Shown here piece after piece: positions 1-10,571 of a DNA stretch of 64,000 bases. This DNA comes from Vanrija pseudolonga (Eukaryota; Basidiomycota; Tremellomycetes; Trichosporonales; Trichosporonaceae), in the NCBI RefSeq assembly GCF_020906515.1, contig NC_085849.1, positions 2,418,001 to 2,482,000 on the forward strand, in the 5' to 3' direction. Numbering within the stretch: the stretch's first letter is position 1; every line of letters begins with the position of its first letter. The notes under the pieces are model-generated. The model did not search any database. It was not told the DNA's origin and saw only the letters and a program-made list of their open reading frames with translations. The translations under genes and the position numbers were made by a program.

Positions 1-979
1 CACCACCCGCCCCGCCAAAGTTGCTTAGTCCTGCCGAACGACCCGGACCGCGCGCGCTTGACTGGGCCGCATGCCGCATGGGTGACCATCCATCCCTTGC
101 CCAGCTTGCCCCCCCTCGCCCTCCCCTTGACCCCACTTGGACACACTCGGGGTTCAACCCGCTGGCCGCACGGTGCACCGTGGTGTCCACTTGTCGTACT
201 GTAGTGCTTCACAACACCGACCTACTACTCCCTTCCTCTCCTCCGTCGACACTCACCACATACACCCACACACACACACAAGCGCAAAAGCGCAGTCTTT
301 CCTTTGCATCAACTTCTTGCCCCACACCCACCTCCGGCCTCAAGGGTGGTCTGTCGACTGTTGCCCTTTTGAAACCCCCGGCAAGCAGGTCCTGTTTGTT
401 TTTGCCCCGAAAGGCGTCGTCCAACAGCGAATCGAGGTAGGTCCACTGTCGGCTTTGTCCTGCAATTGGCACCACTCGGAGCCACCACCCCCTCTCTTTG
501 CCCTTCTTCTCGACAGGGTTGATGGCGCTGACAACAAACCCTTGCAGCAGCTCGAGTCTGCTACTCTCGGTCTCGCACGCGCACGCGCATATGGCCTAGT
601 CGCACAAGTGTTTTGGCGTGTCTTCATCCTCCATCCATCCTCCCATCCCAACCTGTTTTCATTCCACCTTGCGCCCACTTGGTCGGGTTGAGCATTGAGC
701 AGCCACCGCCGCGCTCTCTCTCTCTCCACTCTCGCGTGCTCTCACGACGACGCACGCACCGACCTTCGTCACTCCTTTAACACACACTGAGGCCCTACTC
801 CGCCACCCCCTCCCCCTTCCGCCCGCCCTGTCAACAACATCACCTCTCCACCTTCACCTTTCACCCCAGCAAGCGCCGAGCCGCGCATGCTTTGACACTC
901 TACTCGTGCCAACTCCACTACTACACTTGACAACAACTCGCACCGGGGAGAATCTTGACTCTGCCCTGCGCTGCGCAAC
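1..979. other. No gene recognised; 5' flank of first gene
   Basis: GC-rich sequence with CA and CT runs (ctctctctctctc near 714-726). The open frames here overlap one another on both strands, have no family resemblance and look like chance frames. The last few hundred bases, rich in cac/caac, probably form the promoter and 5' leader of the gene starting at 980. Confidence 0.5.
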
Positions 980-3900
980 ATGTCCGCTTTAGAAACGGAC
1001 ACGCGCAGGGCGCAAAAAGTGACAGCGGCAAAGAAGAAGGTTGGTTGATGGCGTCGGTGTCGGTCGATGCTAACTTGCGCCAAGTTGAAACAGTTCCGAG
1101 CCGCCCGAGCTGTTCACTCGCTCACTCCGTCATGGGACGACCCATTAGACGACTTGGGTCTGCCAACGCCCTTGAATGCGAGCACGGTCGAGAACTCTGC
1201 GACGCTGCCCCGGAGAATGCCCAGCTACACAAAGGCAGATCTGGACGCGACTATTCGTGGGGACATGCCTTCCTTCAGGACACAACGGCATTCGCGGAGT
1301 GACAGCAGGCAGGGAGAGCACCGTCGTCAGCTGTCGTCGTTCTCATTCTCTCGTCAACAGAGCACCTCGTCTTCGCGACCGTCGATAGCGGGCGTCTTTG
1401 ATGATGCCGTCGACGGGTCAGGAGCACACACGACTTCACCCAGCATTGACCTTGGAAACGATGTCCCAGTCGCGCCTGTGCAAAACCCAAGTGCAACTCC
1501 CACTATCCGCAGTGTGCAGCTGCTCGCAGAACACGATGAGCAAGAAACAACAGCGGTCAAGGCTCGCATGGGAGCTTTCACCTTCGGATCAAAACCTGCA
1601 TCGGGGCATCAAAGACTCCTCCCCTCGGTCGAGTTGCGCGACTCATTTCCACCTCCTCGACCTTCCCGAACGTCCCCTCCGCTTCCATTCAACTTCCCCG
1701 CATCTCTGGGTGCCCCTTCGTCGACTTCACCCGCGCCTTCGGGTTCCAGATCAAATTCCCCACCTCAGTCAACGCAGCAACGGAGGCGGCATTCGCACAA
1801 CCGTTCCGAGTCCATCTCGCTTCCCAATCTCAAGCTGGGTCGCCCTTCGTCCCTGGGCGTCTCCTCCCCAGTCTTTCCCCCTTCACCTTCAACGCCCGAG
1901 CCGTCGTCGCGCTCGTCGCGTTTCCACGCTGCCCTTAACGGAAGCCGCCTCAAGTTCGAGCCTAGCGACAAGGAAAAGGAAGAGTCTCGACGCCGGGCGC
2001 TCGACAAGCTCACAGGTGGTGTGCGTGTCGAGGAACCTCGGTACAGCGCCATCACATTGCCCGACTTTGACGATGACGACGACGACATGTCGATCACGTC
2101 CTCACGGCCGCCATCGGGAACGGTCAACTCGACTGCCTCTTCGAGCAGGCCATCTTCCATCACCGTCCCTTCTACAAACGGGTCGTTCAACGGCTCGGCC
2201 ACCTCGCCATTACCCTGGTCGGGCTTTGAGGACACTGATCGATGGAGCTACCCGCAGCGATTCGACGCCAAGGACGAGACGGCGTCGTTCACCTTTGACG
2301 TGTCTGGGCCGACAAAGACGTCGTCTGTGCTTCTCAACTCGCATCTCGGCGTCTTGACCGAAGAGGACGAGACCGAGTCGGACACTGCCGAAGACACTGA
2401 CAATCGCCCATCGACGACGTCTTCATTTGCCGATCCTCCTTCCCTCACGGATGACGAAAGCGCCGTCACCTCTGGCCCCACGCCGTCAAAGCTGAGGGAG
2501 CTCCATCTCGTGTCGTCCGTGTCATCTGCCGGTTCGCGTCGGGGATCAGTCCCCGACGTTCGCGAAGGATTCGCGCGCGCCCTTGCCCAGTCTCGGGAAA
2601 CGCCTACCAAGGGCTACGGCACCATTGGCCGCGGACGGCCCAGGCCACTTGGGCTCGAGGGCGTCACGTCTCTGTCGCTTGGCTCGGCGGTCTCGGCCCC
2701 CAGTCCCGTCAAGGGAGCAAGAGCAAGAGGAGTTCCTGGCCCTGCCGGTCGCCGCGTCGGACAGCCAGGATCCCGCTCGAGTTCCATCTCGTACAAGAGA
2801 GATGACAGTGGGAGCAACTCGTCGCGCGACTATTCGCGAGGTCCGACATCTCCTCCACCAATGTCCGATGTCAGCTCGCCGACGTACACGCATTCACCGC
2901 TTGGTGACTGGCAATCGCGGTCGATTGGTCGGCCTTGTCCTCGCCCACACAGCCTTGTCCAAGGTCTGGGCGGAACATCAGGCCGTGTGCTCGGTGAAGT
3001 TGAGGAGGAGGACGCCCCCGAATCCCCGACCATCGATTTTCGCCCTCCGTACGACGCTCGTGATGACGGCGTGTCCAACGGACGAGCGAGCACCGAAGCG
3101 TCACGCGACAGTGTCGACGACACGTCCGTGTGGCAGTCGAACCGCCACGACAGCTGGCCAGCAAGTCAGCGTGACAGCTGGACGGGTGCGAGCAGACGAG
3201 ACAGCCGCGACCGCTTGGATGCCGAGATGGAGCGTGAGGCTCTCCGCGACGACGTCGAGATGTGGCGTCGGCGGTGTCGCACACTCGAGGACAAGCTGGA
3301 ATCGGAACGCCGCGACTCGACGGTACTACGCGAGCGGGTTCGAAAGCTTGGCGACCGTCTGCTCTCTGTCTCGAACACTGCCCCCAGCAACCCTACCGCC
3401 GATGATCGCCATCTCATAGCCGAGATGAGGGACCAGATCTTCAGCCTCACGTCTGCCCTGGAGCGTGAACGCAAGGACAAGCTCGAAGCTCAGGCCCGGA
3501 TTGCTGAGCTGCAGATGAGCGTCGATGCTTTCAAGACTCCCCAGGTGTCGACCAACTCGTTACCGGCGACGCCCAAGTCGCGACCACACCGACCTGCTTC
3601 ACTCTCGTTACGGACGCCTCCTCATGCAGCTACGCCTCCAGGTGCCAAGTATGCCGATGCGGACGAGGACGAGCCCGAGGCCGCGGAGCCATCTGCCGAG
3701 GACGCGAGCTATGACCGCATGAAGGGCTGGGGCTTCCCCCGTGGACGCATCGACCGGTCTGAACGCGACGCCAAGGCCGAGTCGTTCTTTGGCCTCTCGC
3801 GGCCTCGCGCTGTTCGCGCTGGCGGGAGCGGGTCTGGCCTTGGCCTTGCGTGGCCCAACACGCCGGTTGATGGCGAGTTTGACCTGCCCCCGTTTGTCGT

Positions 3901-4303
3901 GAACGCGGACAACAGCTCATTTGTGGTCCCCGTTTCTCCGACTGAGCTGTCGTCTGAGCCAACAGTCCGCATCGAGCCTACTACTGTTCGGCTTGTTTCG
4001 ACGCCCCGTCGCGCCGTCGAGGCGGCACCATCCCGCCCTCCTCCCCCGAGCGCCAGCGCCTTGTCCTTCCTATCCGACTATCTGCCTCTGCCGCGGGCGA
4101 CGCCGACGAGCGCCAACATCCCTAGCGGCCCGATCCCACGCATCTCGATTACGCCGTCCTCCGTGTCGCCCAAGCGCCGGCTTGCGCACCTGCCGGCGTA
4201 CGAGTACTCTGCCGAAATGGCGAGTGCTGCGCGTACTTCGTGCGACATTGACTTTGCACCTCACGGGTGCAAGCGGTGCACGGGTGAGATTATTATCCTT
4301 TAG
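980..4303 (+). CDS. Large Ser/Pro-rich coiled-coil protein, function unknown
   Basis: Two exons, 980-1039 and 1085-4303, give 1092 residues. The 45-base intron has a perfect tgctaac branch site, and joining it continues the frame, so the start is 980 rather than the ATG at 1067, which lies inside the intron. The N-terminus reads AAKKKLKQFRAARA, a basic amphipathic stretch that resembles the N-terminal helix of GM130-like golgins; this is only a weak hint of a Golgi role. Residues about 30-700 are disordered and rich in Ser, Pro and Arg, with an Asp run (DFDDDDDD). Residues about 730-840 are strongly charged heptad sequence, probably two coiled coils. A conserved-looking MKGWGFPRGRI motif follows near 899. 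The C-terminus carries Cys residues (CDIDFAPHGCKRC). I do not recognise the family. Confidence 0.8.
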
Positions 4304-4698
4304 CATATGTCCGACGACCTAGATGGTGTCTGGCGCAAGCGGACAATCTTTTGGTTTTATTGTCAATCAATTGTATTAGCACATATACCCAGTGTACAGA
4401 TGCCACATTAGGCGAAGCGAGCGCGAGGAGCACGAGGAGCACGAGGGGCACGAGGAGCGGAGCGACAAGTGCGACGAGGGCAACGGGCTCGAGTGAAAAT
4501 GAGTTGGCGATTGAATCAGTAGTTCCTTGAACGAAAGTTCAGACCATGAGCGGTCCAGGCCAAGCGGAAGGATCTGTCCAGGCTCGAGGTGTGCTGCTTT
4601 AGCCCACATTGTGGAATACAGGGTGCATGCCATGCAGGATATCCGTGCCGCCGAGCCGGCGATGTAGCTGTAGCTAGCTATCGAACGAGCCGGCGTGC
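4304..4698. other. Intergenic region between convergent genes
   Basis: Holds the 3' ends of the two converging genes. A degenerate gag-cac-gag triplet run (about 4420-4460) is the only structure seen. No gene. Confidence 0.5.
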
Positions 4699-5196
4699 TC
4701 ACGCCTCGCCGCACTTGGGCTGCTCCTGGGCGGCCTGCCCCCGCCTCCGCTTGCCGCGGTTGGGGAACGGCGTGACGGGCAGGACCGCGGGCTTCTTGAT
4801 ATCCTCGTTGTCGCCAATCTCGGTGTCGTGCGTGACGCGGAGCTCTGCGGGGGTGTGTCAGCTCGCCCTCCCCCCATCGCACGCACTGTATGTGCCAGAG
4901 CTCTCGTCAAGCCGGCCCTGCACGACGTTCCGCCGCAAGAACAGCGCGACCTCATTCCACTCCTGGATCCGCTTGGCGAGCTCGGCCTCGCTCGACAGGT
5001 CGGGCGCCGGGCCCTCGAGCGGCGGAGGGGGCGGCTTGTCCCCCGTCAATGTCGGGCTGGCGAACACGCCCCGCGCGGTGGTCACCATTGCCGAGTGGCG
5101 CGCGGGGTCGGCGTGGAACGTTTGCCGCGACGCGCGCAGGACGGCGCGGTAGGCTGACCTCGCTGCGGGTTTCAGGGCTTGCGGGAAGGCCGACAT
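4699..5196 (-). CDS. MZM1: Mzm1/LYRM7-type LYR protein, complex III assembly factor
   Basis: Exons on the minus strand are 5196-4887 and 4844-4699, giving 151 residues. The family acts in the mitochondrial matrix, where it stabilises the Rieske iron-sulfur protein before insertion into complex III. The family signature is clear: RSAYRAVLRASRQTF at the N-terminus is the LYR-type helix, followed by RRNVVQG and, after the intron, KLRVTHDTEIGDNEDIKKP, which matches the Mzm1 C-terminal region. The intron join restores the TYKLR codon phase exactly. The start is the ATG at 5196; an upstream in-frame Met at 5355 would add a Gln/Asn-rich stretch that looks like leader sequence. The N-terminus is basic and may act as a mitochondrial targeting signal. 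A Pro-rich insert (about residues 50-60) is unusual. Confidence 0.85.
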
Positions 5197-5703
5197 TGTG
5201 TGGTTGTTGTGGTTTTGTTGTGGTTTTGTTGAGGTTGTCGTTGCTGACTTTTGGAAGGCGGCTTGTGGTAGCGGAGTTGGACGGAGGCAATCGGGCGAGA
5301 AGGGCTGCTTGGCTGCCTGCTGTGTAATGTGCCACCAGCCAGCGGCACTCGCCACGACACAACGGCCGCGATGGGCATGCTTCTCCCCATTGTCCGAGCA
5401 AGAAGCCTGAACCCAGTGTTCTCCTCACTGCGTCTTGTGCCGTATGCACTGCTCATTGTACACTGCACCCTCTGCACACCGCTGCACAATGCAGCAGCAT
5501 CCCGAAGACAAAAGTGCCATACTCCCTCGGCACTCACGTGACTCGGCCGAAGCCGAGTAACTCGAGCTGCCGGTTCTGGCTCGCAGCCAGCCTGCTGGGG
5601 CGGGCTGCTCGCTCGTCCTCACTCACTGGTAGTTTCAGACGCTCCCGGCGACACTTGCTTCTCTCTTGTAACAAACACTCACCCACACACACGCCGCCGC
5701 GCA
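5197..5703. other. Divergent promoter region
   Basis: Lies between the starts of the minus-strand Mzm1 gene and the plus-strand EAF-like gene, so it should serve both. It contains a gttttgttgtgg repeat (5209-5240) in the Mzm1 leader and a cac-rich leader before 5704. No TATA box is obvious. Confidence 0.5.
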
Positions 5704-6943
5704 ATGTCCACCGACCTCCTCGGCGCACTCCCATCCGGCACGTTTGCGCTCGAGCTCGGGCCGAGCGCGCGCGCGCTGCTCGGCAAGCGCAAGGCTGAAG
5801 ACGACGGCCTCGTCGGTCTGAGATGTGGGTGGGCTTGGGCTTGGCTGGCGGCGACACGCAGACACAGCTGACACACTCCAGACAAGTTCAAGCCCGTGTC
5901 GGTGCAGCCTGAGACGCCGGGCGCGCTCGAGTATGCGAGCACTGGGCGCGTGCTGGCGTTTGACGTGTCTGTGAGTCGGCGGCGAGGGGGACAACTGTGG
6001 TTGCTGTGACGCTCGCTGACGCCCGCCGCTAGTCCGGCGGCCACCAAGTCTTCGATATCCGTGAAGAACCGTCCAAGGCGCGCGAGTGTGCCCTTGTATG
6101 GGACGAGCAGAGACGGGTACGTTGTCGGCGGTGCATGGTGCATGGGAACGAGGCCCTATTGTCCGTTACTGGTGTGCTCCCACTCACACCCCCCTCCAGA
6201 CCTTTGTGCTCCACTCGCTGCCGACCACGCTCGTCCCCACCGTCAATCGCACCCTGTCCTCGTCGTGGCCTGAGGGCCGTGTGCCTGAGCCATCACTCGC
6301 CAAGGACGAGCAGCCACCACGGGCGGCGAAGAAGGCGCGCGTGTCAGCGGCATCGCCGCCGGCTGACGCCGCACCGTCGGGGCGCGCGCCCCGCTCCAGC
6401 GTGGCAGGCAAGGGCGTCGCGCGCAAGCAGCTGCCCAACAGCGTGCTCCCCGAGCCTGTGGCAGCCTCCAAGCCCAAGGCGAAGCGCGCCGCCCCAGCAA
6501 AGAAGACCAAGGCCGCAGCTGCACCAAAGCCAAAGGCAGCCCCGAAGAAGCGGGGCGCCGCGGCCAACAGCAAGGCGGCCGTTGTCCCCGCGTCCAAGGT
6601 CAAGAGCGAGGAGTTTATCGAGGACTCGGACGACGACGCGGGCGACGACGACGGCATGGACGAGTTTGCCAACATGCTCGGCGAGGCCGTCGAGCAGGCT
6701 GCTGGCGCGTCGACCGCGCTGGCCGGGTACGACGACGACGATGACGACGACGACGACGTCGAGGAGGACGACGACGACGAGCTGGGCGGCGCCCACTTTG
6801 CGGGATACCGTGAGTAGATAGATAGTGGACGGTGGGCGCGGTTCGGCTACGCGCCGCCCGCTCGTACGAGCGAGCCACGGACAGATCTGACTGACGACAC
6901 AGAACCAGACGAGGCGGACGGCGCCGACGTCGAGTGGATCTAG
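5704..6943 (+). CDS. EAF-type RNA polymerase II elongation factor
   Basis: Five exons, 5704-5824, 5882-5970, 6033-6116, 6200-6809 and 6903-6943, give 314 residues with all phases matching. The N-terminal ~100 residues match the ELL-associated factor domain: an F-x-L-x-L-G opening, then LRYKFKPVSV (compare LRYDFKPASI in animal EAF), a HQVFDIREE strand, ECALVWDEQ and FVLHSLPTT. In known systems EAF pairs with ELL and stimulates transcription elongation in the nucleus. The middle is a Lys/Ala/Pro-rich basic linker (about 120-210) and the C-terminal part is a run of Asp/Glu with a hydrophobic FANMLGEAV segment, like the acidic transactivation region of animal EAFs. The final exon ends ADGADVEWI. 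The EAF domain is split by three introns of 57-83 bases. Confidence 0.85.
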
Positions 6944-7616
6944 GAGACGACGATGGCATGACTATAGACTATTATCATCATTGCATTCGCCGCGGGGCGG
7001 TGCTGCTTGTAAACTGTTCAGCGCATGTAGGATAGATGTGTGGACGGCGTGGACGGCGTCGGAGCCGCCCCGGTGGTAGTGACGCCGAGGCTGACTGAAT
7101 CGCTGTGACTGTGTGCAGTGTCGGGCGGGCCGGTGTGTGTGACTGTGTGCCCCCGAGGCCCGAGGGCGGCGCAGCAGCAGCATGGCTGGGCATCTGGACA
7201 CCTGCGAGTGGCAGGAGGCACCAGGGACAAAAATGCACCCGTCGGCCGTGGGCCGTGGGCCTTGAGCCACTCTGCCTGCTGCCTCTCACCACACAACCGA
7301 CGTCGCCGCAACAAGCGACAACCGCAGCAGCACCGTCTCATTCATCCATCCTCTTACTCACTCGTTCTTGCGCCTTATACATCTAAAGTAAAGGACGAAA
7401 GCGACATTGGTGCCCCGACCACTTCGAGTGCACCACCCCGCGGTTTAACTAGCGACCAACACCGCAACTAGCGACCTCAGCGACAAACGAGCACCGACTA
7501 CTAACAGCCAGACTCCGCCGCCCCCGTTCCCACCCCCGCTCCAACACTTTGCCGTCGGCGACTGCGCGCCCTCTGCAAGCACTACTACCCCCTTACCACC
7601 AGCACAGTACGGCACG
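6944..7616. other. Intergenic region, promoter of the RING ligase gene
   Basis: Contains the 3' flank of the EAF-like gene and the upstream region of the next gene in the same direction. The last ~200 bases are rich in cac/aac, typical of leaders in this window. No gene seen. Confidence 0.5.
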
Positions 7617-10213
7617 ATGGCTGCGATCGCTTTGAGCCAGTGGTACTCGAACTCGAGGTGCGTAGAGGGCTGGCTTGGCGCGGTGGAGTCATTGGGGAGA
7701 TGGAGCGGCGAATGGATGGGGGAGGGTGGCAGGGTAGTGATTTGGGAAAGAGTTGCGGGGGCGGCGACCGTAATCGTACCTCTTGCTCGCTCAGCAGCGA
7801 CTGTAGCGCCGAGTGCGCGAGGCGACGACGTCTCGCTAGCGCAACAGGTGGTGGGAAAGTGCCGCCTACTGCAACGGCGAGCAGATGGTTGTGAAAGACG
7901 AGGAAGGAAGGAAGGCAGACCCGCGCCGCACACCACCCCCAACACACACTGACAAAGCACAGCACCGGCGGGCCCGTCGCGCGCCAGCGCACCCGCTCAA
8001 CATCCATGCTCGTCCCCGCCGGCCGCATGTCAGTCTACTACCCCGCCGTGCAGCAGACTGTTGTCGTCGACGCCGGACTCCCAGCCGGAGGCACTACCGA
8101 GGCCAAGGACGACACCAAGACGCGCCGCAGAGAGACCATCTTCGGGCCTGATGTCGGCGACGACGACCAGCCCGGCTGGACCACGCCAGAGGAGGGCAAC
8201 AAGGTGTCGGTTGACGTTGTCAAGCGTTGGGTCGACCGCGCAAAGAGTGAAGAGGTACGTAGTGGACGCGACGTCGCGGCCCCCGCGATCCGAACTGCGC
8301 TCACCGCCTCCCCAGGGCCTCCATGCCACTACCACGCTGCAAGCACTCGTCAACCTCAAGCGCCCGACGCTTCTGCTTCAGCAACTTCCCGTCCCGCAGA
8401 CTAGAGATGAGTCGGCCGACGTGACGCCCACCGGGCCTACCCCGCCGCTCCACCTCCTCAAGTTCAACTATGACGCCATGACCCCCAAGGTGTCCATCAC
8501 GTTGTCGGTGCACCAGCCGCTCCCTGCTGCTGCAACATCGTCGTCTGAGCACGTCGCGCCCGAGCCCCCTCGCGTCATCTACTCGGGCCTCCACCCGGGG
8601 GGTTTCAACCAGACTTTCCAGCTGCCGCCGACCGCTGCGCTTGACCTCACGTCAGCCATCGCCCCAACGCCGCCTGCCGCACCCGCCGATGACAACGACG
8701 ACGACAAGTCGATCAAGCCGACCGGTGATGGCGAAGGTAACACGGCGCCTGGACGCGACAGCCACAGCGAGGAGACGAGCCGTTCCTCGGTCGACCGTAA
8801 CCACCAGCACTCGTCGACCACGCCCGACCTTGCCGTCATCCCCGAGCTCCCCAGCACTTCGGCCGAGGCCGCGGCCGCTGCAGAGCGTGAGGAGCGCCCA
8901 CCTCGCCGATTCGGCATCTTCCCCCGCCGCTCCCGTCCAGCCGATGTCGAAAGCGGCGACATTGAGCTTGCCAACGCGCAGGCCAGCGCACCCGCCACCC
9001 CGGGCGAGGACATTCAGGAGAAGCCCGAGGAGCCAAAGGTCGAAGAGCCAGAATACGGCATGCGTCTTCTGATCCGCATCGAGGCTGCCGGTCCCGAGGG
9101 CCAGACTCTGCGCCGCCGCAACGCGCAGCTCACGCACATCCTGATCAGCGGAATGTGGGTGCCAGACGCCGGCTCCACGCCACAGGAGGGCCCCGGAAAG
9201 CGCGTCTGGGTGATCAAGGTTGTCCGTCGCGAAGCATTGGTGGGTGTTGTTTTGGTGGCGTCGGGGGCACCGATGCTAACTGCGCTTAGATTGGCTCCCA
9301 CTCGTTCCTGCTCAAGGAGATTTACGGCCTGTCGTCGAGCTCGACCTCGTCAGAGCCCGCGTCATACCCTCCCACCGCCGCCGACCCGTACGCGTCCACA
9401 CCAAACGAGTGCATCGTGTGTCTCACGAGCCCTCGTGACGTTGTCCTCCTCCCCTGCAGGCATCTTGTCGTGTGCCGCGACTGCGCCGTCGGCATGGTAG
9501 AGTTTGGTGCAGGTGGCAGAGTGGCGAGGCGCGAGGAGCCAGCCGCCGACGCTGCGACAACCGGGCAAGGGGCTGCCGCCGAGACGACGGTGATTGAGGG
9601 AGGTGCGGCTGCCGCTCCTGCCCCAGCACCGGCACCAGCACCGCGCCGCAAGAAGAAGGCCAAGGGATGGTACTGCCCCGTGTGTCGTCAGCCGTACACC
9701 TCGCTGCTCCGCCTCGCGCTCCCTGCGTCCAAGGCGCCCGCGACGCCAGACGAGGACGCCACCAAGCCGCCGACCCGCGCGCCCAGTATCCGCTCGGTGC
9801 GCACTACACGCTCGACAAGAAGTGTCGCACCGACGCTGCCTCCTGGCGCTGAGGAGATGCTCGCGCGCCTTCCCCCAGGCTCGGAGCACGCACACGCACA
9901 CGACCACGACCACGACGACGAGGACGATGAGGAGGAGGAGGAGGTGCCCGAGGCGGAGAGGCCGCAGTTTGTCGAGCAGCCACCAAAGAGCGATATTGAT
10001 GCTGCTGAGCGTGGTGAGGCGCCACATGTCGACGCTGCTGTGCCCGTGGCCGAGGTCCCTGTCGCGGCCCCCGTCGACGCCCCTGCCGCGGAGGCCGCTG
10101 TCGCCGCCACCCCCGCCACTGCGCCACTTCCCGAGACCCACGTCGCCGATGTCGCCCACACTGCCGTCGGCGCTGCCGACGCCGACGCCACCCCGGCACC
10201 AAAGCAGGCGTGA
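7617..10213 (+). CDS. Mahogunin (MGRN1/LOG2)-type RING E3 ubiquitin ligase
   Basis: Four exons, 7617-7657, 7963-8254, 8316-9239 and 9290-10213, give 726 residues. Residues about 110-200 (LQALVNLKRPTLLL, then LKFNYDA) and a later block around EYGMRLLIRIEA match the domain that precedes the RING in MGRN1/RNF157/LOG2 ligases. The C3HC4 RING follows at Cys460, Cys463, Cys475, His477, Cys481 and Cys484 (CRHLVVCRDC), with the last pair at Cys548 and Cys551 (YCPVCRQPY). About 63 residues separate the third and last metal pairs instead of roughly ten, filled with an Ala/Pro run and a basic KKK patch. The central region is disordered and Thr/Pro-rich. The tail has a His/Asp/Glu run and Ala/Pro repeats. 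Such ligases regulate endosomal membrane-protein traffic; the substrate here is unknown. Confidence 0.85.
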
Positions 10214-10571
10214 GAAGCCAGCTCGCCAGCCATCCATACCATCCCGCATCATTTGTACCTATTGTTAAAGCTGCGTAATCTTATCCTCGTGTCCCGTCGG
10301 TTGTTAGTCTGTTCTCGTATTGTGATGTAACCAGTTGCACGCAAGTAATGCATTAGGCGGGAACAGGGGATACAAATCGAGAGGCTCGACCAAGCACGCC
10401 GCCAGGGACGTTGGCCAAGAGCCGCTCGAGTTCTCATACGGAATCTGGTCTTATCGTAGTCCATGGGTCGTGGCACCATTATCACTCGTCTCGGGTCTCC
10501 ACTATCATGCGAAGGGGGGTATACACCTCGCTATGCTCGTATGCTATGTGCGGTTCATCGTTCGTGGCCAT
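10214..10571. other. Intergenic region between convergent genes
   Basis: The 3' regions of the RING ligase and the Tea1/Kel1-like gene meet here. AT-richer than its surroundings; no gene seen. Confidence 0.5.

Noticed and set aside
137-691. 184-codon frame at the left edge
   Set aside because: His/Pro/Ser-rich translation of CA/CT runs with overlapping frames on both strands; no domain.
1067-1084. ATG at 1067 as the start of the first gene
   Set aside because: It lies within a tgctaac branch-site sequence; splicing 1040-1084 joins a better N-terminus in frame.
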